A stretch of 57,794 nt of DNA from Anaerolineae bacterium (GTDB taxonomy: Bacteria > Chloroflexota > Anaerolineae > B4-G1 > SLSP01), in NCBI GenBank assembly GCA_026991395.1, contig JALXBP010000073.1:1-57794 (forward strand), read 5' to 3'. The notes under the pieces are model-generated. The model saw only the letters and a program-made list of their open reading frames with translations, had not been told where the DNA came from and made no database searches. This document shows positions 17,497 to 25,756 of this stretch, in pieces. The translations under genes were made by a program, and so were the position numbers. Every line of letters starts with the position of its first letter. Position 1 is the stretch's first letter.

Positions 17497-17561
17497 ATAG
17501 CGTACGGGAGGTGACGGTCCCCTTCCGCATCTACCTGCCGCTGGTGCTGCGCAACCGGTAG
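17497..17561 (+). pseudogene. Orphan C-terminal YLPLVLRN tail of a lost secreted protein
   Basis: Immediately after the lipoprotein stop, a different frame reads SVREVTVPFRIYLPLVLRNR and then TAG. This is the same tail that ends the secreted proteins at 22251 and 28540. It has no start codon or body, so it is most simply the 3' end of a deleted or replaced surface-protein gene. It is followed directly by a terminator, which would have been that gene's own. Confidence 0.6.
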
Positions 17562-17576
17562 CGCAACAAAACGCAG

Positions 17577-17606
17577 AGGCCCGGCCAGAGCGGTCGGGCC
17601 TCTTTT
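17577..17606 (+). terminator. Rho-independent terminator
   Basis: AGGCCCG (17577-17583) pairs with CGGGCCT (17595-17601) around an 11-nt loop and is followed by CTTTT. It ends the lipoprotein transcript and sits 16 nt after the orphan tail. Confidence 0.8.
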
Positions 17607-17648
17607 CGTGGCACATAAACACGACTTCGGCGTCGAAGCGAGAGCCAT

Positions 17649-17680
17649 TTGACAGTTTTTTGACACCCTTCTTCTATCGT
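17649..17680 (+). promoter_or_regulatory. Tandem TTGACA boxes 11 bp apart before the large surface gene
   Basis: TTGACA occurs at 17649-17654 and again at 17660-17665, exactly one helical turn apart, with a TATCGT at 17675-17680 nine bases later. The usual 16-18-bp spacing is not met by either pair. The layout resembles an activator-dependent promoter in which direct repeats replace the -35. The transcript would have a leader of about 90 nt. Confidence 0.4.
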
Positions 17681-17775
17681 TCTGCTTAAGGCGTGTACCC
17701 CCCTGGGTCGTTTCGCCAATCTCCAGTTCGGTTCCCGTGTGGAGGACAGATTTTGCTACAGTAAGGAGGCCAATG

Positions 17776-20700
17776 ATGAAGACGCACATAGGGAAAAGTA
17801 CGTGGCTGCTCGTCTCGGCCGCGTGGGCCGTTATCCTGCTCCTGATCATCCTCGCCGGTTTGAACACCTCGACGCCCACCCTCTCCGCTCCGACGGTAAT
17901 TTACACCCTCTCCGGGCGTGTCTATGTTGGGGAAACAGGTGCGGAGCCGCCGGTCAGTACGCCTCTGAGCGATGTCGTCGTCAGTCTCTATTGTGCCTAC
18001 AATGCCGACGAAGTCGGGCGTTTCGTCCTCAGCACGACGACGGATAGCACGGGCTGGTACGGGTTGGATGCCGACAGCACCACCGGCTGCGGCTGGTTCA
18101 ACATCATCGAGACGGACCCGCCGGGGTATACTTCGAACGGGGCCACGACCGTCAGCGGCTCGGTGCGCAGTGCCAACTGGATCGCGTACGATGCCTCTTC
18201 GCTCGATCAAGCGACGCTGACCGGCAACAAGTTCTGGGACAACCCACCGCCCACGACGATAACCTGTACCTCCTGTGCCGACTGCCAGGCCAAGCTGGAC
18301 GGGACGTACAGGGTGGTCAGCCTGACCAACGACATCAATACTTCCTCCAGTTCCTGCATCGTGTTTGGAGGGGACAATGTTACCTTCGACTGCCAAGGGC
18401 ATGCCATCCGCACCCAAAGTCACGGCGAGTTCTCCTACGGCATTCGGCTGACCAACCGCCAAAGCGATACGGTGCGGAACTGTACGATCTCCGGCTTTCA
18501 CACCGGCATCGATCTCTATGGCACCACCCATTCTCACTTTTTGACCAATACCATCACCGGCACGGTGCAGGGTATCGCCCTGCACAACTCGCTGACCAAC
18601 ACCTTCAGCGGCAATCAGATCACCAATACGACGACCGGCATATGGATCGGGGGCTCGAACGGCAACACTTTGACGCACAACCGGATATGTCATCAGAGCA
18701 GCGGGGACATATACGTATCCGGGATAACGTCCGGCAACGTCAGGATGGCGAACACCTGCGACTCCATCTACAACTGGAACGGGAGCAACAGCGTCAGCCT
18801 CTGTGACTCGGTCTGCACGCCCAACACCTCGACCACCTGCTCCACCGCGTCCGACTGTGAGGGCAAGCTGAACGGCAGTTACGGCACGGTCATTCTCGGA
18901 GCCGATGTGCACGACGCGGATGGGTTGACTATCGGCGGCAACAACCTCACGCTGGACTGCAACTATCACGCCATCCGGGGCAGCGGCCAGCCGAACTCGG
19001 TCGGTATTCTGCTGCGTAATCGAGTCGGCGTCCACATCCGGCGATGCAATATCTACAGCTACACCGTCGGCATCGACCTTGATTCGTCATCACTCAATAC
19101 GATCACGGGCAGCAAGGTGATGAGCAATGCCATCGGGGTACGCATCTTTACGACCACGCTCCCGTCCCAGCAGAACGAGATCAGGGAAAATACCATCCAT
19201 CGTAACTCGCTGTACGGCGTCGAGTTGATCGATGTCAGCAACAATACGATCCAGAGCAACAACTTCGCCGACAACGGTGAATACGCGCTGTGGGTAGACC
19301 ATGCCTGCAGCAACGATGTCGAGAGCAATATGATCGACATCAAGCCACTGCTCTACTGGAGCGACAGCACGATCTCCAGGACGCTCAGCTCCGATCAGTA
19401 CGGCTTGATCTTCTTCTGTAATGTGCGGAACGCCACGATCCGGGGGACGACCGTCGCCAACTCGGCCCACCACAACAATAACGGCGTCCTCATCGTCGAT
19501 TCGGGCAACATCACGATGACCAACAACCTCGTGCGATACAGCAACGGTATCTACGTGCGCGGCTCGGATCACGTCAGGGTGTACACCAATACGGTCGAAC
19601 ACAACAGGCATGCGGGTATCCTCTTCGAGAACTCGCCGGTTGGCGAGATACGCAACAACCGCGTTCAGCACAACAACCTCCTCAGCGACAGCTTCGGTAT
19701 CTCGGTCATCGGCGGCTCGGATTGGACCGTGGTCGTGAGCAACACTCTCACCGACAACAGCCAGGGGATCGGCGTGCAGGACTCGGACGCGGTGGTTCTG
19801 AATCAAAATCTCGCCTACTCGAACCACGGGGACGGGATGGCGATTCGGTACAGCAACGGCGGTCACATCGAAGGGAATACCGTCGTCGCCAATCAGCACG
19901 GTCTCTACATGGACGCGCACACGAGCAACTACTGGCTCCAGGGGAACGAGGTGTGCCGCAACCAGGGCCAGGATATTTTCAACGACGGCACGGACAACAC
20001 CGGCAGCAACAACACCTGCGCCTTTACCTGGTGGTGGCACGACAACGGCGTCTCCTCAGGCTGCAACAGCCGGTGCGTCGGCTGGTACAATCGCGGTTGG
20101 GGCTTTGGCTTCCACAATATCTCTGTGGACGATCTCCCATGGAGACGTTACGAGGAAACCTTCGGCAAGGACGAAGTCGATGTGACGGTCAAGCTCTGTA
20201 TAGGCGTCCCCGTTTGTATCCCCTTCAAATGCTGGTGTTTGGGGAAGAAAGTGGACATAGAGACCCCTGTCCCCGATCCGTTCGCCGCATTATTGTATGC
20301 CTTCTTTTACCAAGACATAGCCGAACCAGGCTCCTGCTTCGGGATGAGTGCCAAATCGCTCCAGTTCTTCTATGGCGACGACAACGTCTCCAATTACGAC
20401 AGTTCGGCGGCCTTCGTCCGTGACCTGCACAGCGATAACGGCAGCCTGGCAACCCGCCGAGAGATACTCCAGGGCAGCCAGATGTCTACCGAGGCGATCG
20501 ACTTCTACATCGCCGAGTTGCTCGCCGGCCATGATTCGGCGAATTACGTCCTCGAAGCAGCGCGGAACGGCTTGGCCGCCGATCACCCCAACTTCGTCAT
20601 CATCAAGAACGGCCTGACCGATGGCCATGCTATGAACTACGATACCGTCGTGGATGTGAATGCCAACACCTCCCGCATCTACGTCTATGACAACAACAAG

Positions 20701-22251
20701 GAGCAATACGTCAACAACGTCTATCCCTGGGCCAGTTCCTACCCCGCGATCGTCATCGACCGCGCCGCCGATCAGTGGAGCTACGATATGGGATCGACCA
20801 CCTGGAGCGGGGATGACCCGATCTTCGACTTTCCTTACAGTCTGGTCAACCGCACGGACTGGACCCTGCCCGGCTCCGCCAACGGCATACTCAACTATCT
20901 CGTCGGCGACAGTGCCTACGGCAACATCGAGGATATGAGCGGCAATCTCCTGGGCTATGACGAGTCCGGTACGCCGCACGAGGAGATCCCGCATGGGATG
21001 GGGTACCCGCTCGTGGGGGCAACACTCTCGATGACCCGCTCGATCTTCCTGGTGCAGCCGGGCGACTATAACATGAACGTCTATGGCGGCGGTACGTACT
21101 CGATGTACATCACCGGCCTCAACGGTGGCTACATCCTGGGCGGCATCCCGCTCGGCAGCGGCGCGCACGACTACCTCGAACTGCGCACCATCAACGGCAA
21201 CCCGTACAATCACGAACTCTCTTTCGAGACAGCCGACCCTGCCAAGCCGCTCGATGTGCTCCTCTTCAGAAGCTGGGACCCCGACGCCGACCGGCGTTAC
21301 TACCACATCACGAACCTCGATCTGGACAACGATGGGCGCGTCTTGGTCAAGGTACTCGCCGACCACAGCGGCATCGCCATCTCCAACAGAGGCGCCGATC
21401 CCTTTACCTATGATGCCGAGTTCAGCAACGAGATGGTGCGGGCGGGCGGCTCTCCCCTCGGTCAGGTGCCGACCGTTCAGATTACCGGCTTGGCACTCGA
21501 TCCGGGGAAGACGGCAACGCTCGTTCCCACCGACTGGGGGGACTTGAGCAGCGCGGGGGTAGAGGTTCAGGTCACGACGTGTGGCGACGCGGTTTGTGAG
21601 GGCGGGGAGGATCACATCAACTGCCCGGCGGACTGTGCGCCGCTCGCTTGCCAGGAGCCGCACGACGATATGCACGTTACCGGCACGACGCTGCTGTGCG
21701 GCGGTACCTATGAGCTTGCCGACCAGGGTGAAGCGGGGGTGATCATCGTCGATGACGGCGCAACGCTGGACTGCAACGGTGCTCACTTGATCGGCGATGG
21801 AGGCGGCATCGGCATCCTCAGCGAAGGCACGCAGAGCGTCACGATCGAGAACTGCTATGTCGAACGGTACGCTACCGGCATCGTCATGCAGGGGGTCGGC
21901 GACGGGACACTCTCCGACTCGATGATGACGGCCAACAGCGACTGGGGCCTGGTGGCCGAGAATGCCCCGAACCTGAGCGTCCGGCAAAACTATATCGTGG
22001 AGAACGCTGGCGGTATCCACCTCCTCGACACGGACGGCGTGGCCGTGGAGCGCAACTACATCTGCGCCAATGACAGCATTGACATCCACAGCGAGGTCAA
22101 TGGGGCGAGCAGCGGCGCGCAGAACGCCTGCGGCACCGCCGAAGGATGGCTCGACGAGGGCGGCACGCCGTGCGAGTTCCAATGCACCGTGGCGGGCCAG
22201 ATCCTGAACCCGTCGATCTATCTACCCCTGGTGATACGCAACGACCACTAA
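17776..22251 (+). CDS. Giant secreted beta-helix protein with embedded papain-like cysteine-peptidase domain
   Basis: The 1491-residue protein has a membrane-spanning signal (~10-32) and a Cna-B/SdrD-like domain (~42-150: YTLSGRVYVGETG..PLSDVVVSLYCAY). Two NosD-like parallel beta-helix blocks follow (~160-770), each opened by a T-C-x-x-C or T-C-S-T-A-x-D-C motif. The middle (~800-990) departs from the helix and has G-S-C-F-G-M-S (Cys854), D-G-H-A-M-N-Y-D (His951) and D-N-N (972-974), the order expected of a papain/C39-like peptidase. A beta-sandwich, a CGDAVCEGGEDHINCPADC metal-binding-type repeat and a third short beta-helix lead to the tail I-Y-L-P-L-V-I-R-N-D-H. ATG 17776 is 6 nt from AAGGAGG. 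A 17773 start is also possible. Confidence 0.85.
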   Translation: MKTHIGKSTWLLVSAAWAVILLLIILAGLNTSTPTLSAPTVIYTLSGRVYVGETGAEPPVSTPLSDVVVSLYCAYNADEVGRFVLSTTTDSTGWYGLDADSTTGCGWFNIIETDPPGYTSNGATTVSGSVRSANWIAYDASSLDQATLTGNKFWDNPPPTTITCTSCADCQAKLDGTYRVVSLTNDINTSSSSCIVFGGDNVTFDCQGHAIRTQSHGEFSYGIRLTNRQSDTVRNCTISGFHTGIDLYGTTHSHFLTNTITGTVQGIALHNSLTNTFSGNQITNTTTGIWIGGSNGNTLTHNRICHQSSGDIYVSGITSGNVRMANTCDSIYNWNGSNSVSLCDSVCTPNTSTTCSTASDCEGKLNGSYGTVILGADVHDADGLTIGGNNLTLDCNYHAIRGSGQPNSVGILLRNRVGVHIRRCNIYSYTVGIDLDSSSLNTITGSKVMSNAIGVRIFTTTLPSQQNEIRENTIHRNSLYGVELIDVSNNTIQSNNFADNGEYALWVDHACSNDVESNMIDIKPLLYWSDSTISRTLSSDQYGLIFFCNVRNATIRGTTVANSAHHNNNGVLIVDSGNITMTNNLVRYSNGIYVRGSDHVRVYTNTVEHNRHAGILFENSPVGEIRNNRVQHNNLLSDSFGISVIGGSDWTVVVSNTLTDNSQGIGVQDSDAVVLNQNLAYSNHGDGMAIRYSNGGHIEGNTVVANQHGLYMDAHTSNYWLQGNEVCRNQGQDIFNDGTDNTGSNNTCAFTWWWHDNGVSSGCNSRCVGWYNRGWGFGFHNISVDDLPWRRYEETFGKDEVDVTVKLCIGVPVCIPFKCWCLGKKVDIETPVPDPFAALLYAFFYQDIAEPGSCFGMSAKSLQFFYGDDNVSNYDSSAAFVRDLHSDNGSLATRREILQGSQMSTEAIDFYIAELLAGHDSANYVLEAARNGLAADHPNFVIIKNGLTDGHAMNYDTVVDVNANTSRIYVYDNNKEQYVNNVYPWASSYPAIVIDRAADQWSYDMGSTTWSGDDPIFDFPYSLVNRTDWTLPGSANGILNYLVGDSAYGNIEDMSGNLLGYDESGTPHEEIPHGMGYPLVGATLSMTRSIFLVQPGDYNMNVYGGGTYSMYITGLNGGYILGGIPLGSGAHDYLELRTINGNPYNHELSFETADPAKPLDVLLFRSWDPDADRRYYHITNLDLDNDGRVLVKVLADHSGIAISNRGADPFTYDAEFSNEMVRAGGSPLGQVPTVQITGLALDPGKTATLVPTDWGDLSSAGVEVQVTTCGDAVCEGGEDHINCPADCAPLACQEPHDDMHVTGTTLLCGGTYELADQGEAGVIIVDDGATLDCNGAHLIGDGGGIGILSEGTQSVTIENCYVERYATGIVMQGVGDGTLSDSMMTANSDWGLVAENAPNLSVRQNYIVENAGGIHLLDTDGVAVERNYICANDSIDIHSEVNGASSGAQNACGTAEGWLDEGGTPCEFQCTVAGQILNPSIYLPLVIRNDH

Positions 22252-22263
22252 GAGACTTGTGGC

Positions 22264-22300
22264 AAAGCCCCTCGAAGGCCCTGAGCTTTCGGGGGGCTTT
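22264..22300 (+). terminator. Terminator hairpin of the giant surface-protein gene
   Basis: AAAGCCCC-T-CGAA (22264-22276) pairs with TTTCG-G-GGGGCTTT (22287-22300), interrupted by single-base bulges. The tail after the stem is short (the T's are part of the stem), so efficiency is uncertain. Confidence 0.6.
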
Positions 22301-22335
22301 CACGACTTCCCCTGCCTCCGCCTTCCTCTCAGATG

Positions 22336-22430
22336 CCCGGTCATATGTCCCACCTTGCAAATTCTCTCCAAGGTATAGGTCGATTGGCAGATGACAGGCA
22401 TCCTCTGCCTGTGCTATGATGGCACCAGGA
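22336..22430. repeat. 95-bp direct repeat, copy B, carrying the NmrA-like gene promoter
   Basis: This is the partner of 13635-13729. It contains ATGACA (22391-22396) and TATGAT (22415-22420) with an 18-bp spacer, placed 41 nt before the NmrA-like start. It also contains an inverted repeat ACCTTG (22352-22357) / CAAGGT (22369-22374), which could be an operator. In copy A the left arm of this dyad is degraded (GCCTCG). The 30-bp identical core runs from the right arm through ATGACAG. Confidence 0.8.
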
Positions 22431-22461
22431 ATGGAGAGAGCCTCTTTTGGAAAGGACGGCT

Positions 22462-23331
22462 ATGGAGGGGAAGATTCTCATCTTGGGCGCGACCGGGACC
22501 TTTGGGCGACCGGTAACCCGCAGCCTTCTGGAGAAGGGCTTCGCCGTGCGCGTGCTGGCGCGCCTCCCCCAAAAGGCCCGCCGCTTGTTCGGGGCGACCG
22601 TGGATGTTGTTCCGGGGGACGCGGGTAACGAAGCCGATCTGCGGCGGGCGATGCGAGGGTGCTGGGCCGTGCATATCAGCCTGCCCTACCGGCTCGATCC
22701 CGTGGTTATGGAGCGGGTCGTCGGCCTGGGCCGCGAGACCGGCCTGCGGCGCATCACCTACGTCTCGGCCACCAATGCCCACGAGACAACCCGCCGCTTC
22801 GAGATGAGCGCCGCCAAGTTACGGGCCGAGGCGCGGCTGCGCAGCAGTGGCTTCGCCTGCACCATCTTCTGCCCCACCTGGGCGATGGAGACGCTGCCCC
22901 GTTTCGTCCGGGGAGGCTGGGGGCTGGCCATCGGCAGCCTGAAATCCACGCCCATCCACTTCGTCGCGGGGGAGGACTTTGGCCGTATGGTGGCCGCTTC
23001 CTACGAGGACGACCGCGCCCTGGGCAAGCGCCTCTTCATCCACGGGCCGGAAGCCGTTCCGCTCCCCGAAGCCCTGATTCGTTTCGTGCGTGCGTGCTAC
23101 CCCGACCTTCATATCCTGCGCCTGCTTCCCTGGCAGGTCCGCCTGATTGCCGCGCTGACCGGCCGCCAGGAACTGGCCGAGGTGGCCCGGTTGATTGCCT
23201 ATTTCGACGAGGTGGGCGAATTGGGCGATCCTTCGGAAGCCAACGCTCTCCTCGGTGGGCCGACCGTAACCTTGCAGCAGTGGATCGAGGGGCGGAAGGC
23301 AAGAGTCTTGGACACAAGGCACGAAAGATGA
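22462..23331 (+). CDS. NmrA/SDR-type NAD(P)-binding protein
   Basis: The 289-residue protein starts with the Rossmann motif I-L-I-L-G-A-T-G-T-F-G-R-P-V (G-A-T-G-x-x-G) and continues with VPGDAGNEADLRRAM, VSATNAHET and FCPTWAMETLP, as in the atypical short-chain dehydrogenase/NmrA-like group. These proteins bind NAD(P) as redox sensors or act as reductases; the usual catalytic Y-x-x-x-K is not evident (MSAAKLRAE stands in that place), so a sensor role is possible. ATG 22462 has AAAGGA upstream. Its promoter is inside repeat copy B. It stands apart from the surface genes on its left. Confidence 0.82.
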   Translation: MEGKILILGATGTFGRPVTRSLLEKGFAVRVLARLPQKARRLFGATVDVVPGDAGNEADLRRAMRGCWAVHISLPYRLDPVVMERVVGLGRETGLRRITYVSATNAHETTRRFEMSAAKLRAEARLRSSGFACTIFCPTWAMETLPRFVRGGWGLAIGSLKSTPIHFVAGEDFGRMVAASYEDDRALGKRLFIHGPEAVPLPEALIRFVRACYPDLHILRLLPWQVRLIAALTGRQELAEVARLIAYFDEVGELGDPSEANALLGGPTVTLQQWIEGRKARVLDTRHER

Positions 23332-23401
23332 GCGGCAGAGAGTGTGAGAGGAGTACCTCCCTCGAGGAAACTCCCTTCCTCCGAGCTTGGGGCAGATTCC
23401 G

Positions 23402-23626
23402 ATGAAACGAGAGACGGCGTACCTCTCTTTTTTGGTGCGTTTGTGGCACGCGCCTGAGGCCGACCGCGATTGGCTGGTTCAGGTGGAGCACATTCTCAGC
23501 GGGGAAACGCATTATTTCGGTTCACTGGAGGAACTGTTCGCCTTCGTTCGGGCCACGGTGGAAGGGTTGGAGGCGCAGGACGAGAACACGGCGGGGCCTC
23601 ATCCCGAGCTGGACGTCGGCGACTGA
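23402..23626 (+). CDS. Small conserved-looking hypothetical protein
   Basis: The 74-residue protein KRETAYLSFLVRLWHAPEA.. has a pattern of an L-[VL]-R-L-W strand, an H-I-L-S-G-E-T-H-Y-F hairpin and an S-L-E-E-L-F-A-F-V helix. I recognise it as a recurring small protein in Chloroflexota genomes, with no known function. There is no signal or membrane segment. The Shine-Dalgarno is weak. Its last 28 bases overlap the end of the convergent histidine-kinase gene, so antisense interaction between the two mRNAs is possible. Confidence 0.65.
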   Translation: MKRETAYLSFLVRLWHAPEADRDWLVQVEHILSGETHYFGSLEELFAFVRATVEGLEAQDENTAGPHPELDVGD

Positions 23627-24876
23627 GACCTCTCGGCTCTTTCCCCAAGGAAGGGCAAGGGAAGCTCCATAACCAGCCGGAAGCGCCCCTCCGATGTCGG
23701 CCCGGCGTGCAATTCGCCGCCCAGCGCCTCGGCACGCTCCCGCAGGCCGCGCAGGCCGAAGCCTTCCCGGAACGGTTCTCCCGTCTCCGGGAGGCTGTTC
23801 TCCACGATCATCTGCACGCGGTCCTCGCCGTAGCGCAGTGTGGCCGTTATCCGGGCGGCATCGGGGGCGTGGCGCTGCACATTGGTCAGCCCTTCTTGCA
23901 AAGCGCGGTACATCGCCAGTGCCTCGGCTTCGGGAAGTGGCCGGGGCTGCCCCTGAATTTCCCATCCCACCGGACGCCTGGCCCGCTGCACAAAGTTCGC
24001 CACCAGTTGCTTCAAAGCCTCGGGGAGGGCCAGGGTCTCCAGAGGTGGAGGACGAAGCGCCTGCACGGCCCGCCATACCTCGGCCTGTGCGTCGGCCACC
24101 AGCCGCCGCGCCCGCGCCAATGCGCGGCGGCGGGCCTCGTCCTCTTGCGGCGGCAGGCGGTGGAGAAGTTCCAGTTGCAATCCCAGCGCCGTCAGCGTGT
24201 GCCCCATAGCGTCGTGGATTTCGTGGGCCAAACGGGTCCTTTCCTGGGAAACGGCCAGCGCTTCGGCCTTGGCCGTGTAATCCTGCAACTGCCGGTAAGC
24301 CTCCTCCAGCTCTGTTGCCAGAGCCTCGGCATGTTCCCGCGCTTCCCAGAGGCGCACGACCAACTCCGCCACGCCCCAGACCAGCAGGTAGGTGGGGAGG
24401 TCTCTCACGAACAGGCTCATCCCTCTGGACCAGCCCAGCAAGGCCACGTGGGCCGGGATCATCGTCCCCATCAAAACCCCCACCCAGCCCAAAGCCCAGC
24501 GCCTGCCGTGAAAGAGAGCGAGGGAGGTATACTCATCGAACAGGGCCAGCGCGAAGTAGATCGCCGTCTCGCCGCGCAAAAGCCAGAAAAAGGCCAGTGC
24601 CCATGCCAGCGTCAGGAAGGAAGGTTGCAGGCGCACCGGCACACCCGGCCCGCGCGGGAGTTTGATGGTTTGCGGGATCACTACGATGTAGCCCACCGCC
24701 AGCGCCAGCGAAAGCAGGCCAAACGCCCCAACGGCCAGGGGGGACAGGGGCGGCTCCAGCGTCAGGGCATAGAAGACGAAGAGCGCACCGAACAACATCG
24801 CCGCGCCCAGCCCGAAGATTTGGGCCTCTCGGCGGGAAGCCTCGGAAAGCGGCGGTGGAGGGCCTTCAGTCATCAT
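23599..24876 (-). CDS. NarL-family membrane sensor histidine kinase (HisKA_3)
   Basis: The 425-residue kinase has about six membrane segments (~20-175) and no large extracellular sensor, so it may sense the membrane itself. A coiled linker (~175-210) leads to the HisKA_3 box R-T-R-L-A-H-E-I-H-D-A-M-G-H (phospho-acceptor His221) and an HATPase with ALQEGLTNVQRHA and GFGLRGLRERAEALGG. It overlaps the response-regulator gene by 8-11 nt (two consecutive ATGs at 24876 and 24873), so the pair is translationally coupled. The longer frame reaching 24999 would run deep into the regulator gene and is rejected. The overall layout is like DesK/LiaS-type systems. Confidence 0.9.
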   Translation of the reverse strand: MMTEGPPPPLSEASRREAQIFGLGAAMLFGALFVFYALTLEPPLSPLAVGAFGLLSLALAVGYIVVIPQTIKLPRGPGVPVRLQPSFLTLAWALAFFWLLRGETAIYFALALFDEYTSLALFHGRRWALGWVGVLMGTMIPAHVALLGWSRGMSLFVRDLPTYLLVWGVAELVVRLWEAREHAEALATELEEAYRQLQDYTAKAEALAVSQERTRLAHEIHDAMGHTLTALGLQLELLHRLPPQEDEARRRALARARRLVADAQAEVWRAVQALRPPPLETLALPEALKQLVANFVQRARRPVGWEIQGQPRPLPEAEALAMYRALQEGLTNVQRHAPDAARITATLRYGEDRVQMIVENSLPETGEPFREGFGLRGLRERAEALGGELHAGPTSEGRFRLVMELPLPFLGERAERSQSPTSSSG

Positions 24877-25531
24877 ACAAAAGTCCCCATTCCACGGCCA
24901 GGCGCGCGGCATGGGCGCGATCCCGCGCTCCCAGCTTCCCCAGAATGTGGCTGACGTGGTTCTTGACCGTGCCTTCGGAAACGCCAAGGCGCGCGGCAAT
25001 CTCCGCGTTGGACGCGCCTTCTGCCAGCAGGCCCAGCACTTGGCGCTCGCGGTCGGTCAGACGCTCGTGGAAAACCGGGGTCTCTTGCCCTTCCCGAAGA
25101 TGGGCGATCACCCGCCCGGTCACGGCAGGGTCGATGACCGATTCCCCCGCCGCCACCGCCTGGATGGCCGCCAGCAGCCGGTCGGAATCGGTGCGCTTGA
25201 GCAGATAGCCCCAGGCCCCGGCCCGCAGGCCCTCGATGACATACTCATCGTGGGGGAAGGTGCTCAATAGCAGCACTCGCACGGGGGAGTTTCGGGCGTG
25301 CAGCCGCCGTGTTACCGCCACGCCGTTCATACCGGGCATGCGCACGTCCAGCAAGAGCACGTCGGGAACCTGCTCCTCGGCGATTCGCAACGCCTCCCGC
25401 CCGCTGCGTCCTTGGGCAACCACCTCTACCTCCGGCATCAGAGAAAGCAGGGCGGCCAGCCCTTCCCGGATGAGCGTTTCGTCGTCTACGATAGCGACCC
25501 GGACTTTCGTGGGACCTCTCGGCGAGGGCAT
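24866..25531 (-). CDS. NarL/FixJ-family response regulator
   Basis: The 221-residue regulator has a receiver domain (~10-125) with acidic pair Asp16-Asp17, phospho-acceptor Asp62 in LLLDVRMPGMNG, and Lys in LLKRTD. A LuxR-type helix-turn-helix (~155-215: LTDRERQVLGLLAEGASNAEIAARLGVSEGTVKNHVSHILGKLG) binds DNA. Its partner is the overlapping kinase at 23599-24876. The start at 25531 is preceded by GAGGAAGAGGAG. It is divergent from the surface gene at 26039, so that gene is a natural candidate target (inference from position only). Confidence 0.93.
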   Translation of the reverse strand: MPSPRGPTKVRVAIVDDETLIREGLAALLSLMPEVEVVAQGRSGREALRIAEEQVPDVLLLDVRMPGMNGVAVTRRLHARNSPVRVLLLSTFPHDEYVIEGLRAGAWGYLLKRTDSDRLLAAIQAVAAGESVIDPAVTGRVIAHLREGQETPVFHERLTDRERQVLGLLAEGASNAEIAARLGVSEGTVKNHVSHILGKLGARDRAHAARLAVEWGLLYDD

Positions 25532-25572
25532 CTCCTCTTCCTCTTACGACTGCTGTGGGGAACCGCATCTTT

Positions 25573-25601
25573 ACGATACCCCTTTTCGGGCTTTTAGTCA
25601 A
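25573..25601 (-). promoter_or_regulatory. Promoter of the NarL-type two-component operon
   Basis: On the minus strand, TTGACT (25601-25596) and TATCGT (25578-25573) are separated by 17 bp, with a leader of about 35 nt to the regulator ATG. Confidence 0.65.
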
Positions 25602-25722
25602 TATCGTTAGCAGAGCAGGACCGCGCGATTGCCGGTTAAGCCGATGGCAAACGGGACTGAAGAGACGAGGCGGAGGACGGTTGTGTTGGTTAGAGAATGG
25701 TAATAAGAGTTGTTGTAACCGG

Positions 25723-25756
25723 TTTCTCCAAAATTCATCATTGAATTTTGGAGAAA
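25723..25756. promoter_or_regulatory. Perfect 15-bp-arm palindrome (operator candidate)
   Basis: TTTCTCCAAAATTCA (25723-25737) and its exact reverse complement (25742-25756) flank a TCAT spacer. No T tract follows on either strand, so it is not a terminator. Its right arm covers the -35 box of the plus-strand promoter, the classic place for a repressor dimer or tetramer site. The low GC content contrasts with the region around it. Confidence 0.75.

Noticed and set aside
20290-22182. 630-codon minus-strand frame inside the giant surface-protein gene
   Set aside because: The plus-strand protein has a signal peptide, beta-helix motifs and a shared tail; the antisense product has none.
23470-24954. 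494-codon plus-strand frame opposite the NarL-type kinase
   Set aside because: Gln/His/Pro-rich antisense shadow of a kinase with intact catalytic boxes.
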